11,313 nucleotides of DNA from CAYLNH01 sp964384625 (GTDB lineage: Bacteria > Verrucomicrobiota > Lentisphaeria > JABSQK01), in the NCBI GenBank assembly GCA_964384625.1, contig CAYLNH010000238.1:1-11313 (forward strand), read 5' to 3'. Shown piece by piece: positions 1 through 6,356 of this stretch; position 1 is the stretch's first letter, and each line of letters begins with the position of its first letter. Under the pieces are notes generated by a model. It did no database searches and was not told where the DNA came from. It saw only the letters and a list, made by a program, of their open reading frames with translations. The translations under genes and the position numbers were made by a program.

Positions 1-28
1 CCTCTTGAGAGTCGGGACTCGAGGCAAA

Positions 29-53
29 GAAGGGCAGTAATCGAGGGCTTACG
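29..53 (+). repeat. Left copy of a 25-bp inverted repeat
   Basis: These 25 bases match the reverse complement of 11258..11282 exactly. Similarity seems to continue in degraded form on both sides: bases 8-22 resemble the reverse complement of the sequence right of 11282 with small indels, and ATGTTT recurs just inside both copies (68-73 here). The right part of this copy runs into a small palindrome, CTTACG-T-CGTAAG, at 48-60. It lies downstream of the pseudopilin gene that ends at 221. It is probably one copy of an interspersed intergenic repeat; no transposase accompanies it. Confidence 0.75.
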
Positions 54-99
54 TCGTAAGTACAGTGATGTTTGACGCAGTCATTTCGGATGCTCCGGT

Positions 100-123
100 A
101 CCTCGGCTGCCGGCAGGCGAGGT
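100..123. repeat. Imperfect palindrome downstream of the pseudopilin gene
   Basis: Arms ACCTCG and CGAGGT flank a G/G mismatch and the self-complementary centre CTGCCGGCAG. As RNA this could fold as a 9-bp stem with one internal mismatch and a CCGG loop. It lies about 100 bp past the stop codon of the minus-strand gene at 221..970, so it could mark the 3' end of that transcript. There is no T-tract after it on the minus strand, so it is not a classical intrinsic terminator. Confidence 0.35.
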
Positions 124-220
124 TCACATCGTTGACGGGAGCCGAAGCCGCGTGGCGTCGAAAGGGCGCGCCCGAAGCGGTTGCCCCGATCAAACGTCAG
201 CGTCATTGTGAATCCATGCA

Positions 221-970
221 CTACGGCTGTTTCGGGTAATAGATCCGGGAGCCGGTGGGATGCGTGAAGTAGCCCATCTGTTCGAAGTCGACCCAGTCGG
301 CCGAACCGTCGTAACGCAGGATCTGCACGCCCTCCGGAGTGGCGCCGTTGCGGCAGCGGTAGGAGGTGTTGACGTCCGGATACGGATGATAGGCCACGGC
401 TTCGCGAACGTAAGTGCCGACATACTGATAGCCGTACGGCCCCAGCCAGACGAGAAAGTGCGAGAGCAGGTTGCTCCCGGCGTCGGCGGCGATCACCTTG
501 TTGACGGCGAGATACCGTTTTTCGACGGCGTCGGCCAACTCATAGCGATGGGTAGCCAGATAGGTTCGCGTCTGCCGCAGAAGATCACCGTTTGGATGGG
601 CCTGCGCGGTGTTGTTCGGGTGGTCCCAGGCGACGGCGCCGGTGACCGGGTTGGCGGTTGCCGGCATGAAGCCGTACTCGTCGGCGACCGGCCGGTGGTC
701 GACATAATCCCAGTTGGCCCAGTCGCGCAGGACCACATGGCTCGGCGGCAGCTCGTTGGTGGCAACGCCGTAGTCGGACGGCGGCAGAGTGGCGTTATGG
801 TCGTCGGCGTAATAAAGCAGACCGAGGGCAACCTGGCGCATATTGCTCATTTCGGCGGTCTTCAGCGCCTGGAACCGGGCGCGTCCCAGTACCGGCAGCA
901 GCAGGGCCGCGAGGATCGCGAGGATCGCCAGCACCACCAGAAGTTCGATGAGCGTGAATGTCTTTGTCAT
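221..970 (-). CDS. Pseudopilin-like protein with prepilin-type N-terminus
   Basis: The 249-residue product starts with a three-residue basic-type leader and a type IV prepilin signature (FTLIELL at residues 5-11, with Glu at +5 if Phe5 is +1), followed by a hydrophobic helix to about residue 27. The usual Gly at -1 is Thr here. The rest resembles the small pseudopilin or DUF1559-like proteins abundant in Lentisphaerota and other PVC bacteria. Near the C-terminus GVQILRYDGSADWV (about 216-229) looks like the common 'xx-DG-xxxW' end motif of that family. It is presumably inserted in the inner membrane with its globular part outside. No assembly ATPase, prepilin peptidase or secretin is nearby. 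It follows yejF by 102 bp in the same direction but has its own possible promoter. The ribosome binding site is weak. Specific role unknown. Confidence 0.85.
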   Translation of the reverse strand: MTKTFTLIELLVVLAILAILAALLLPVLGRARFQALKTAEMSNMRQVALGLLYYADDHNATLPPSDYGVATNELPPSHVVLRDWANWDYVDHRPVADEYGFMPATANPVTGAVAWDHPNNTAQAHPNGDLLRQTRTYLATHRYELADAVEKRYLAVNKVIAADAGSNLLSHFLVWLGPYGYQYVGTYVREAVAYHPYPDVNTSYRCRNGATPEGVQILRYDGSADWVDFEQMGYFTHPTGSRIYYPKQP

Positions 971-1003
971 TTGTGTGGCCGACCTGAAGTTCCCATGACA
1001 TTC

Positions 1004-1032
1004 ATTATGAACTGACGGCCAGCAACCTGCAA
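1004..1032 (-). promoter_or_regulatory. Possible sigma-70-type promoter for the pseudopilin gene
   Basis: On the minus strand TTGCAG (1032-1027) and CATAAT (1009-1004) are separated by 17 bp. The -10 differs from TATAAT at one base; the -35 keeps only the TTG half. The predicted start would give a leader of roughly 27 nt before the ATG at 970. The -10 sits within a small palindrome, TTCAT-T-ATGAA (1001-1011), which could be a regulator site. Prediction only; read-through from yejF is equally possible. Confidence 0.4.
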
Positions 1033-1034
1033 TG

Positions 1035-1065
1035 TCAGATTTGACTGTCGTTTTGTCGGATCTGA
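1035..1065 (-). terminator. Hairpin just downstream of yejF, possible 3' end of the operon
   Basis: TCAGATTTGAC (1035-1045) and GTCGGATCTGA (1055-1065) face each other across a 9-base loop, starting 8 bp past the yejF stop. Nine of eleven positions are Watson-Crick. The other two are U-G wobbles in a plus-strand RNA but C-A mismatches in a minus-strand RNA, so the fold is better on the plus strand. There is no T-tract on the minus side. It may stabilise or end the yej transcript, or be only a DNA palindrome. Confidence 0.3.
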
Positions 1066-1072
1066 TTCCAGG

Positions 1073-3103
1073 CTAGAGCGCCGCTTCGACGTCGAGGGAT
1101 TCGAGCTTGCCGGCGTAGTGGCAGGAGACCTGCGCGGCGGCAACGGGTCGCAGGCCGGGCACGTCCGTCCGGCAGTTCGGCTGGGCGTAAGGACAGCGCG
1201 GATGGAAGGGGCAGCCGCCGGGGGGATCCAGGGGAGAGGGGACGTCGCCGACGATCTTGTTGAAACCGGTCTGCTGTTTGTCGATTCGCGGGACGGCGGC
1301 CAGCAGCGTGCGGGTGTAGGGGTGCTGCGGCGCGTGAAACAGGTCTGCTGTCGGCGCGTATTCGACGATCTTGCCGAGGTACATGACGGCGACGGCGTCG
1401 GCGATATATTCGACGACGCCGAGGTTGTGGGTGATAAAGAGATACGCCAGGTTGCGTTTGATCTGGATTTCCTCGAGCAGGTTGAGGATTTGCGCCTGCA
1501 CCGACACGTCCAGGGCGCTGGTGGGTTCGTCGAGCACCAGGAAATCCGGCTCCAGGATCAGGGCGCGGGCCAGGGCGATCCGTTGGCGTTGGCCGCCGGA
1601 GAACTCATGCGGGTAGCGTGAGACGATTTCCGGGCCGAGACCGACATCGTCCAACACGTCGGCGACCCGGTTGTCGCGTTCTTCCCGGCTTTGTTCGGGA
1701 TGGTGGATGGTCAAGCCTTCGGCGATGATGTCGCCGATCTTGAGACGCGGAGAGAGGGAGGAGAAAGGATCCTGAAAGACAATCTGCAGCCGTTCGCGAA
1801 GCGGACGCACATGGCTCTTGGGGATCTCGAGAATATTGCGGCCGTCGAAATGAACCACGCCTTCGGCTTCATTGATCAGCCGCAGGAGACTGTGGGCCAC
1901 AGTGGTCTTGCCGCAGCCGGACTCGCCGACCAGCGCCAGTGTCTGGCCGCGACGGACCTCGATGTCGACGCCGTCGACGGCTTTGACGTGGGCGACGACC
2001 CGCTGCAGCAGGCCTTTCTTCACGGGGAAATGCGTTTTCAGGTTTTTGACGTCGATCAGGGTTTCATTGCTTGCCGGTTTCTCGGGTCGCGTCTTCTTCT
2101 CGGCGGCGCCGGAGCGGTCCCCGTGAAACGCGGGGTCGAGCAGATGGCAGTAGGCGCGGTGTGAGTCATCGCCGGCAACGGGGAAGCCGGGCGGTGTGAC
2201 ATCTTCGCATTTGTCGAGCCGTTCGATGCAGCGTTTGTAGAACCGGCAGCCGTGTTCCTTGAATTGCGTGGCGCCGGGTACGCGGCCGGGAATCGTATGC
2301 AGGCGATACCGGATGTCGGCACTGTTCGGAATCGACTCCAGCAGCCGCCGCGTGTAGGGATGCTGCATGTTCTCGAAGATCTGATCGCGCGTCCCGGATT
2401 CGGCGATGCGGCCGGCGTACATGACGCAGACGTCATCGGCCATCTGGTTGACCACGGCCATGTCGTGGGTGATCAGCAGGATGGCCATGCCGGTCTCCTG
2501 CTGGAGGTCCTTCATCAGTCCGAGGATTTGCGCCTGAATGGTGACGTCCAGCGCGGTGGTCGGTTCGTCGGCGATCAGCAGTTTCGGCTTGCAGGCGAGG
2601 GCCATGGCGATCATGACCCGCTGGCGCATGCCGCCGGACATCTCATGCGGGAAATTATCCAGTCGCGATTCGGGTGCGGGGATGCCCACGAGCTTCAGCA
2701 GTTCCAAAGCTTCCGCCCGCGCTTCCGGCCGAGTCATCTGCTGATGCAGTTTCAGCGGTTCGGACAACTGGTTGCCGACGCGATAGAGCGGATTGAGCGA
2801 GTCCATCGGTTCCTGAAAGATCATGGCGATGTTGTTACCGCGGATCTTCTGCATCTGCTCTTCGGTCTTGGCCAGGAGGTCCTGCCCGTCAAAGAGGATC
2901 TGTGACCCTTCCGGATGATAGCCGTTACTCTCCAGCAGCCGCATGATGCTGAAGGCCGTCTGCGATTTGCCGCAACCGGACTCGCCGACAATCGCCAGCG
3001 TGCGCCCTGCTTCCAGCCCGAGAGAGATGCCGTCCACGGCCTTGGCAACGCCGCCGCCGTCGACGTTGAAGTGGGTTTTCAGGTCATTGACTTCAAGCAG
3101 CAT
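1073..3103 (-). CDS. yejF: Peptide ABC importer, double ATP-binding subunit (YejF type)
   Basis: The 676-residue cytoplasmic ATPase has two complete nucleotide-binding domains in one chain, powering import through YejB and YejE. First domain: Walker A GESGCGKS (40-47), signature MSGGMRQR (155-162), Walker B LLIADEPT (175-182), H-loop His213. Second domain: Walker A GESGCGKT (393-400), signature FSGGQRQR (501-508), Walker B LVLDEPT (522-528), H-loop His559. Both sites look catalytically intact. Each domain is followed by the oligopeptide-transporter C-terminal extension with four cysteines: C286, C292, C299, C319, then C631, C637, C644, C661. In DppD/OppD-type ATPases this motif can hold an iron-sulfur cluster. 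These extensions account for much of the excess over E. coli YejF (about 529 residues). The gene begins 4 bp after the yejE stop, so the two are co-transcribed. A weak AAGG lies about 9 nt before the ATG. Confidence 0.95.
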   Translation of the reverse strand: MLLEVNDLKTHFNVDGGGVAKAVDGISLGLEAGRTLAIVGESGCGKSQTAFSIMRLLESNGYHPEGSQILFDGQDLLAKTEEQMQKIRGNNIAMIFQEPMDSLNPLYRVGNQLSEPLKLHQQMTRPEARAEALELLKLVGIPAPESRLDNFPHEMSGGMRQRVMIAMALACKPKLLIADEPTTALDVTIQAQILGLMKDLQQETGMAILLITHDMAVVNQMADDVCVMYAGRIAESGTRDQIFENMQHPYTRRLLESIPNSADIRYRLHTIPGRVPGATQFKEHGCRFYKRCIERLDKCEDVTPPGFPVAGDDSHRAYCHLLDPAFHGDRSGAAEKKTRPEKPASNETLIDVKNLKTHFPVKKGLLQRVVAHVKAVDGVDIEVRRGQTLALVGESGCGKTTVAHSLLRLINEAEGVVHFDGRNILEIPKSHVRPLRERLQIVFQDPFSSLSPRLKIGDIIAEGLTIHHPEQSREERDNRVADVLDDVGLGPEIVSRYPHEFSGGQRQRIALARALILEPDFLVLDEPTSALDVSVQAQILNLLEEIQIKRNLAYLFITHNLGVVEYIADAVAVMYLGKIVEYAPTADLFHAPQHPYTRTLLAAVPRIDKQQTGFNKIVGDVPSPLDPPGGCPFHPRCPYAQPNCRTDVPGLRPVAAAQVSCHYAGKLESLDVEAAL

Positions 3104-3107
3104 GGCA

Positions 3108-4670
3108 TCAGCCTTTGCGTCGCGGGTCGAAAGCGTTGCGTACGCCTTCGCCGATGAAGGTGAGCAGGATCAGGGTGACCGAGAGGATAATGAAGGTGGG
3201 AAAGATAATCCACCAGGCCATGGTCTCACGGCCTTGGGCGAGCATGTCGCCAAGGCTGGGGGCCGGGTATTTGACGCCGAACCCGAGGAAGTCCAGACTG
3301 ACCAGAGCGGTGATGCCGGCGGTGATGGCGAACGGGACGAAGGTGACCACCGGCACCAGCGAGTTCGGCAGGATGTGTTTGACCATGATCTTGAAATTGC
3401 TCTGACCGAGGGCCTTGGCGGCTTTGACGTAATCCAGGTTGCGGGCCCGCAGGAACTGCGCGCGCATATGCCCGGCCATGCCCATCCAGGCGGTCAGATT
3501 GAGGATGCCGAAGAGCAGCAGGAAGTGCTGACCGGTGGTTAACTGGGTGGCGCGGCTGGCCAGGAAGCTGCTCAGGATGATCAACAGAAACAACCGGGGC
3601 ATGGACCCCCAGATCTCGGTAGCGCGCTGGCCGAGAAGATCCGTGAGCCCGCCGAAGTACCCCTGCAGTCCGCCCAGCAGGCAACCGATAACCGTGCCCG
3701 TCAACGCCAGGCCGAAACCGAACACCAGGGACACGCGGAAACCGTAGACCAGTCGCGCTACGACGTCGCGGCCCTGGCCGTCGGTACCCAGGTAATGGCC
3801 GTCCTGAATCGCGCCCGCAACCTGTTCTCCGGTTGTGGCGCTGACATGTCGGAAGGGACTGATCAGGTGCGCGCGTTCGGTGGTGTAGTGCGTGTTCTCG
3901 GTCCGGGCGTTGTAGTGAATCGGCGGCCACAGGGCCCAGAGGTCGTCCGCCGGCGGCGCGGCAGTTGCCGGCCGGGCGGCATCATGGTCCGGTAGGGCAT
4001 AGACGTCCTCTCCGGCTGCCTGGCGGCGGGCGAGTGCTTCGATGTCGACCTGCTCGTTGTCGTCGCCGTAGAGGCGGTAGAGCAAACGGTCCATTTCGGT
4101 GACCGGTTGGCGGGTGGCGGGCGGGGTGTCGGCGCGGGAATACACGTTGCGGCCGGCGTCCTGCCGCTGCACCAGGGCTTCAATATCAACCTGTTCATTG
4201 TCGTCGCCGTACAGTTCGTAAACGAGATTGTCAGCCGTCTGCCGGGCCGGCGGGGGCGGGGCGGCGCCGAGGCGGTAGACGTTTTCGCCGGCTTCCTGGC
4301 GGCGGGCCAGGGCTTCGATGTCGACCTGTTCGTCGTCGTCGCCATAGAGCTCGTAGAGCAGGCGGTCCATTTCGCTGATCGCCGCCGCCGTCGACGTCGT
4401 TTTCGATTCCGGCTCCAGGCTTTTCAGAAAAGTATGATAGTCCTTGATCGGCAGATTGCTCTCGATGCCGAAATCGCGTTTGGTGTACTCACGAAACATC
4501 GGCCAGTACCAGTTGCCGTCGTATTTCACGACAAACGGTTTGTCGTTGCAGATCCACTCCGCCGGCAGCGACAGCACGAAAAACGTAGTCAGCAGGATCA
4601 GGCTCCAGTACGCCCGCCGGCTGCGCTTGAACTTTTCAATGCGTTCTTTGAGTTGTGGACTCAGCGGCAT
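3108..4670 (-). CDS. yejE: Peptide ABC importer permease with repeat-bearing periplasmic insert (YejE type)
   Basis: This inner-membrane permease pairs with YejB. The start region closely follows E. coli YejE: a basic N-terminus, YWSLI and TM1 (about 21-40), then the NDKPFVV and YDGNWYWP motifs. After an unusual insert, conserved sequence resumes at LWALWPPI and LGTDGQGRDVVARL, followed by helices at about 308-336, 357-374, 380-400, 436-462 and 486-508. The EAA loop that contacts the ATPase is near 416-442 (AAKALG then KHILPNSLVP), and the end is GEGVRNAFDP. At 520 residues it is about 180 longer than E. coli YejE (about 341). The excess lies at about residues 86-241, on the periplasmic side between TM1 and TM2, and contains three repeats. 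No clear Shine-Dalgarno precedes the ATG at 4670; the start is chosen from the match to the family. A 144-bp spacer separates it from yejB. Confidence 0.94.
   Translation of the reverse strand: MPLSPQLKERIEKFKRSRRAYWSLILLTTFFVLSLPAEWICNDKPFVVKYDGNWYWPMFREYTKRDFGIESNLPIKDYHTFLKSLEPESKTTSTAAAISEMDRLLYELYGDDDEQVDIEALARRQEAGENVYRLGAAPPPPARQTADNLVYELYGDDNEQVDIEALVQRQDAGRNVYSRADTPPATRQPVTEMDRLLYRLYGDDNEQVDIEALARRQAAGEDVYALPDHDAARPATAAPPADDLWALWPPIHYNARTENTHYTTERAHLISPFRHVSATTGEQVAGAIQDGHYLGTDGQGRDVVARLVYGFRVSLVFGFGLALTGTVIGCLLGGLQGYFGGLTDLLGQRATEIWGSMPRLFLLIILSSFLASRATQLTTGQHFLLLFGILNLTAWMGMAGHMRAQFLRARNLDYVKAAKALGQSNFKIMVKHILPNSLVPVVTFVPFAITAGITALVSLDFLGFGVKYPAPSLGDMLAQGRETMAWWIIFPTFIILSVTLILLTFIGEGVRNAFDPRRKG
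3999..4370 (-). repeat. Three in-frame protein repeats inside yejE
   Basis: The insert in YejE carries three copies of a 31-32 residue unit, at residues 101-132 (4370..4275), 147-177 (4232..4140) and 193-224 (4094..3999). Shared core: L-Y-x-L-Y-G-D-D-x-E-Q-V-D-I-E-A-L, then R-Q-x-A-G and V-Y. Units 1 and 3 agree at 28 of 32 positions; unit 2 is more diverged and lacks the MDR start. The linkers are proline- and alanine-rich. The repeats are also visible at DNA level, indicating duplication within the gene. Function unknown; the position puts them in the periplasm. Confidence 0.9.
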
Positions 4671-4672
4671 GG

Positions 4673-4707
4673 CGATTGGTAATCGGTATTCAGTAATCGG
4701 TTATCGG
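4673..4707 (-). repeat. Heptanucleotide tandem array I in the yejB-yejE spacer
   Basis: Five consecutive 7-base units read on the minus strand as CCGATAA, CCGATTA, CTGAATA, CCGATTA and CCAATCG, ending 2 bp before the yejE start codon. The consensus is CCGATTA. It occupies the place where a yejE ribosome binding site would be expected, and none is visible. Confidence 0.75.
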
Positions 4708-4723
4708 TTGGAGGAACAGAGGA

Positions 4724-4741
4724 CGCGTCAATAATGACGCG
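4724..4741 (-). other. Perfect hairpin between the two heptamer arrays
   Basis: Arms CGCGTCA and TGACGCG form a 7-bp stem around a four-base loop (ATAA on the plus strand), midway in the yejB-yejE spacer. There is no T-tract, so a processing or stabilising element fits better than a terminator. Confidence 0.55.
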
Positions 4742-4771
4742 AAACAGTAACCGGACGCGTGCGGTGCCCTT

Positions 4772-4813
4772 GTCCCGTGTCTCGTGTCTCGTGTTTCGTG
4801 TCACGTTATTCGT
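4772..4813 (-). repeat. Heptanucleotide tandem array II abutting the yejB stop codon
   Basis: Six 7-base units read on the plus strand as GTCCCGT, GTCTCGT, GTCTCGT, GTTTCGT, GTCACGT and a diverged TATTCGT. The array begins 1 bp after the yejB stop codon. The unit sequence differs from array I but the period is the same. Confidence 0.8.
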
Positions 4814-4814
4814 C

Positions 4815-6350
4815 CTAACTCCGGCTGGCTTCGAAACTGATACGGGGGTCGACGACGGCATAGCAGATATCGGTGACCAGCCGCAGGACCAGGCCGACCA
4901 TGGTAAAGACGAAAAGGTTGCTCATGATCAGCGGGAAATCGCGATCGCGCAGTGCTTCGAAACTGAGGTAGCCGAGCCCGTTGAGCGAGAACACCTGTTC
5001 GATCAGCAGCGAGCCGGAGAAAAACATCAGGACGAAGCTGGCGGGAAAGCCGGTGACCAACGGGATGAGGGAATTTCGAAAGATGTGTTTGAAGAGGACC
5101 TTGCGCTCCGACAGTCCGCGGGCGCGGGCGGCGACGGCATAGAGTTGCTGGAACTGGTCGAGAACGCTGTTCTTGGTGAGCATGGTGAGGACGGCGAAGC
5201 TGCCGATGCTCAGACAGATCAGCGGCAGCACCATGTGATGGATGTTATTGAGCAATTGTTTCCAGAGCGGCCAGTCGTAGTAGCCGTCCAACTCGGTAGC
5301 GTGAATGCCGGTACCGGGGAACCAGGCGCCGAAGACGGGCTCGGCGGGGCCGACGAGTTTGAGCAGGAACACCGCCAGCACGAAACCCGGAATGCTGTAG
5401 CCGATCAGGACTGCGGCGCTGGTGAGCGAGTCGAAGCGGCTGCCGTTGCGCACGGCTTTGGCGATGCCCAGGATGATACAGACGGTATAGGTGCAGAAGA
5501 AGCTGAACACTCCCAGCCGCGCAGACACTGGCAGGCGCTCCTTGATCAGGACGAAGACCGATTTGTTCTTGGAGCTGGAGCGGCCGAATTTACAGAGAAA
5601 ATAGCCGTGCCAGTTGTTCCAGTTGGTCAAAGCTTCGCCGAGAGTTTCGTCGAGGTAGATCTCCCGGCGGACCACCGTCTGTTTGCGGCTGCGGTCTTCG
5701 CCTTTGGCGACCGCCGAGTAGTAGGAGACCTCGCGTTCCTCGATCCTGAGCGGCACGCGTTCGAGGTCCGGCAGGTCTTCGTAGCGGCAGGCTCCGGTTT
5801 CGAGATCGAAGGTAACCATCGGGAACGAGGCCAGCGCCAGGACCTCCTTCTCGGGGTCGTAGAACAGCTCCGACCGGGTCAGGTTGCGGCGCTCGGCCTG
5901 CAGCTTTTCGAGCTTCGGGCTGACATACAGGTTCTCATAGAGGAAGTACTCGTCGCCGCGGCGTACGACAATGTAGGAGGTGTCTTCGAAGTGAACCTTC
6001 TGGCTTTCGCCGTCGGCGATTTCCTGGGACGACGTGAGGGAGTCCTGCTGGAACCAGAGGAAGGTGCGCAGATAGCGCTCCCAGATACTCAGGTGCAGGT
6101 TGTATTGGCGATACAGCTTATGCATCTCCTGCTCGCTGATGCGCATCTGTTCCCGTTTCAGTTTGTCGCTGGTCGCCCCCTGGCCGGTCAGCTCGAAGAC
6201 GCCGCCTTCATTGCTTTTGCCCTGGAGCTGAGCAATGGCCTGATCCACCGGGCCGCCGGGGACGAACTCGGAGATGAAGAAGGTGATGGTCACCACGCCG
6301 ATCAACGTCGGGATCATCAGGATCAGGCGGCGGACGATGTAGCTCCACAT
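4815..6350 (-). CDS. yejB: Peptide ABC importer permease with enlarged first periplasmic loop (YejB type)
   Basis: This inner-membrane permease is the partner of YejE. The N-terminus is typical of YejB: RRLILMIPTLIGV forms TM1 (about 9-29), followed by FVPGGPVDQAIA. Conserved sequence returns at VFVLIKERLPVSARLG, then TM2 (about 280-298), the NGSRFD motif, GYSIPGFVLAV, and helices near 370-392, 428-450 and 474-500. The EAA loop is around 405-432 (AARARGLSERKVLFKHIFRNSL). The end, VDPRISFEA, matches the family. At 511 residues it exceeds E. coli YejB (about 364). The extra sequence, about residues 99-247, is charged and non-repetitive. The start is 6 bp after the yejA stop, giving tight coupling. 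A GGAG lies 11 nt before the ATG, further than ideal. Confidence 0.94.
   Translation of the reverse strand: MWSYIVRRLILMIPTLIGVVTITFFISEFVPGGPVDQAIAQLQGKSNEGGVFELTGQGATSDKLKREQMRISEQEMHKLYRQYNLHLSIWERYLRTFLWFQQDSLTSSQEIADGESQKVHFEDTSYIVVRRGDEYFLYENLYVSPKLEKLQAERRNLTRSELFYDPEKEVLALASFPMVTFDLETGACRYEDLPDLERVPLRIEEREVSYYSAVAKGEDRSRKQTVVRREIYLDETLGEALTNWNNWHGYFLCKFGRSSSKNKSVFVLIKERLPVSARLGVFSFFCTYTVCIILGIAKAVRNGSRFDSLTSAAVLIGYSIPGFVLAVFLLKLVGPAEPVFGAWFPGTGIHATELDGYYDWPLWKQLLNNIHHMVLPLICLSIGSFAVLTMLTKNSVLDQFQQLYAVAARARGLSERKVLFKHIFRNSLIPLVTGFPASFVLMFFSGSLLIEQVFSLNGLGYLSFEALRDRDFPLIMSNLFVFTMVGLVLRLVTDICYAVVDPRISFEASRS
5610..6056 (-). other. Segment of yejB encoding a periplasmic insertion of about 150 residues
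   Basis: Codons 99-247 have no counterpart in E. coli YejB as I recall its sequence, where the RYF...DFG segment runs directly into VLTLIKDSLPVS. The inserted stretch is rich in charged and aromatic residues, for example YIVVRRGDEYFLYENLYV at about 126-143, suggesting a folded beta-rich domain. It lies between TM1 and TM2, so it faces the periplasm. I recognise no known domain. Confidence 0.7.
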
Positions 6351-6356
6351 CGGCGA

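Noticed and set aside
260..1015. Plus-strand open frame opposite the first pseudopilin gene
   Set aside because: It lacks recognisable domains and shadows a gene with a clear prepilin signature on the other strand.
3999..4370. Dockerin or EF-hand repeats in YejE
   Set aside because: The GDDN...VDIEAL core recalls a dockerin calcium loop, but the loop is two residues too short and the conserved Gly and metal-binding Asp pattern are missing.
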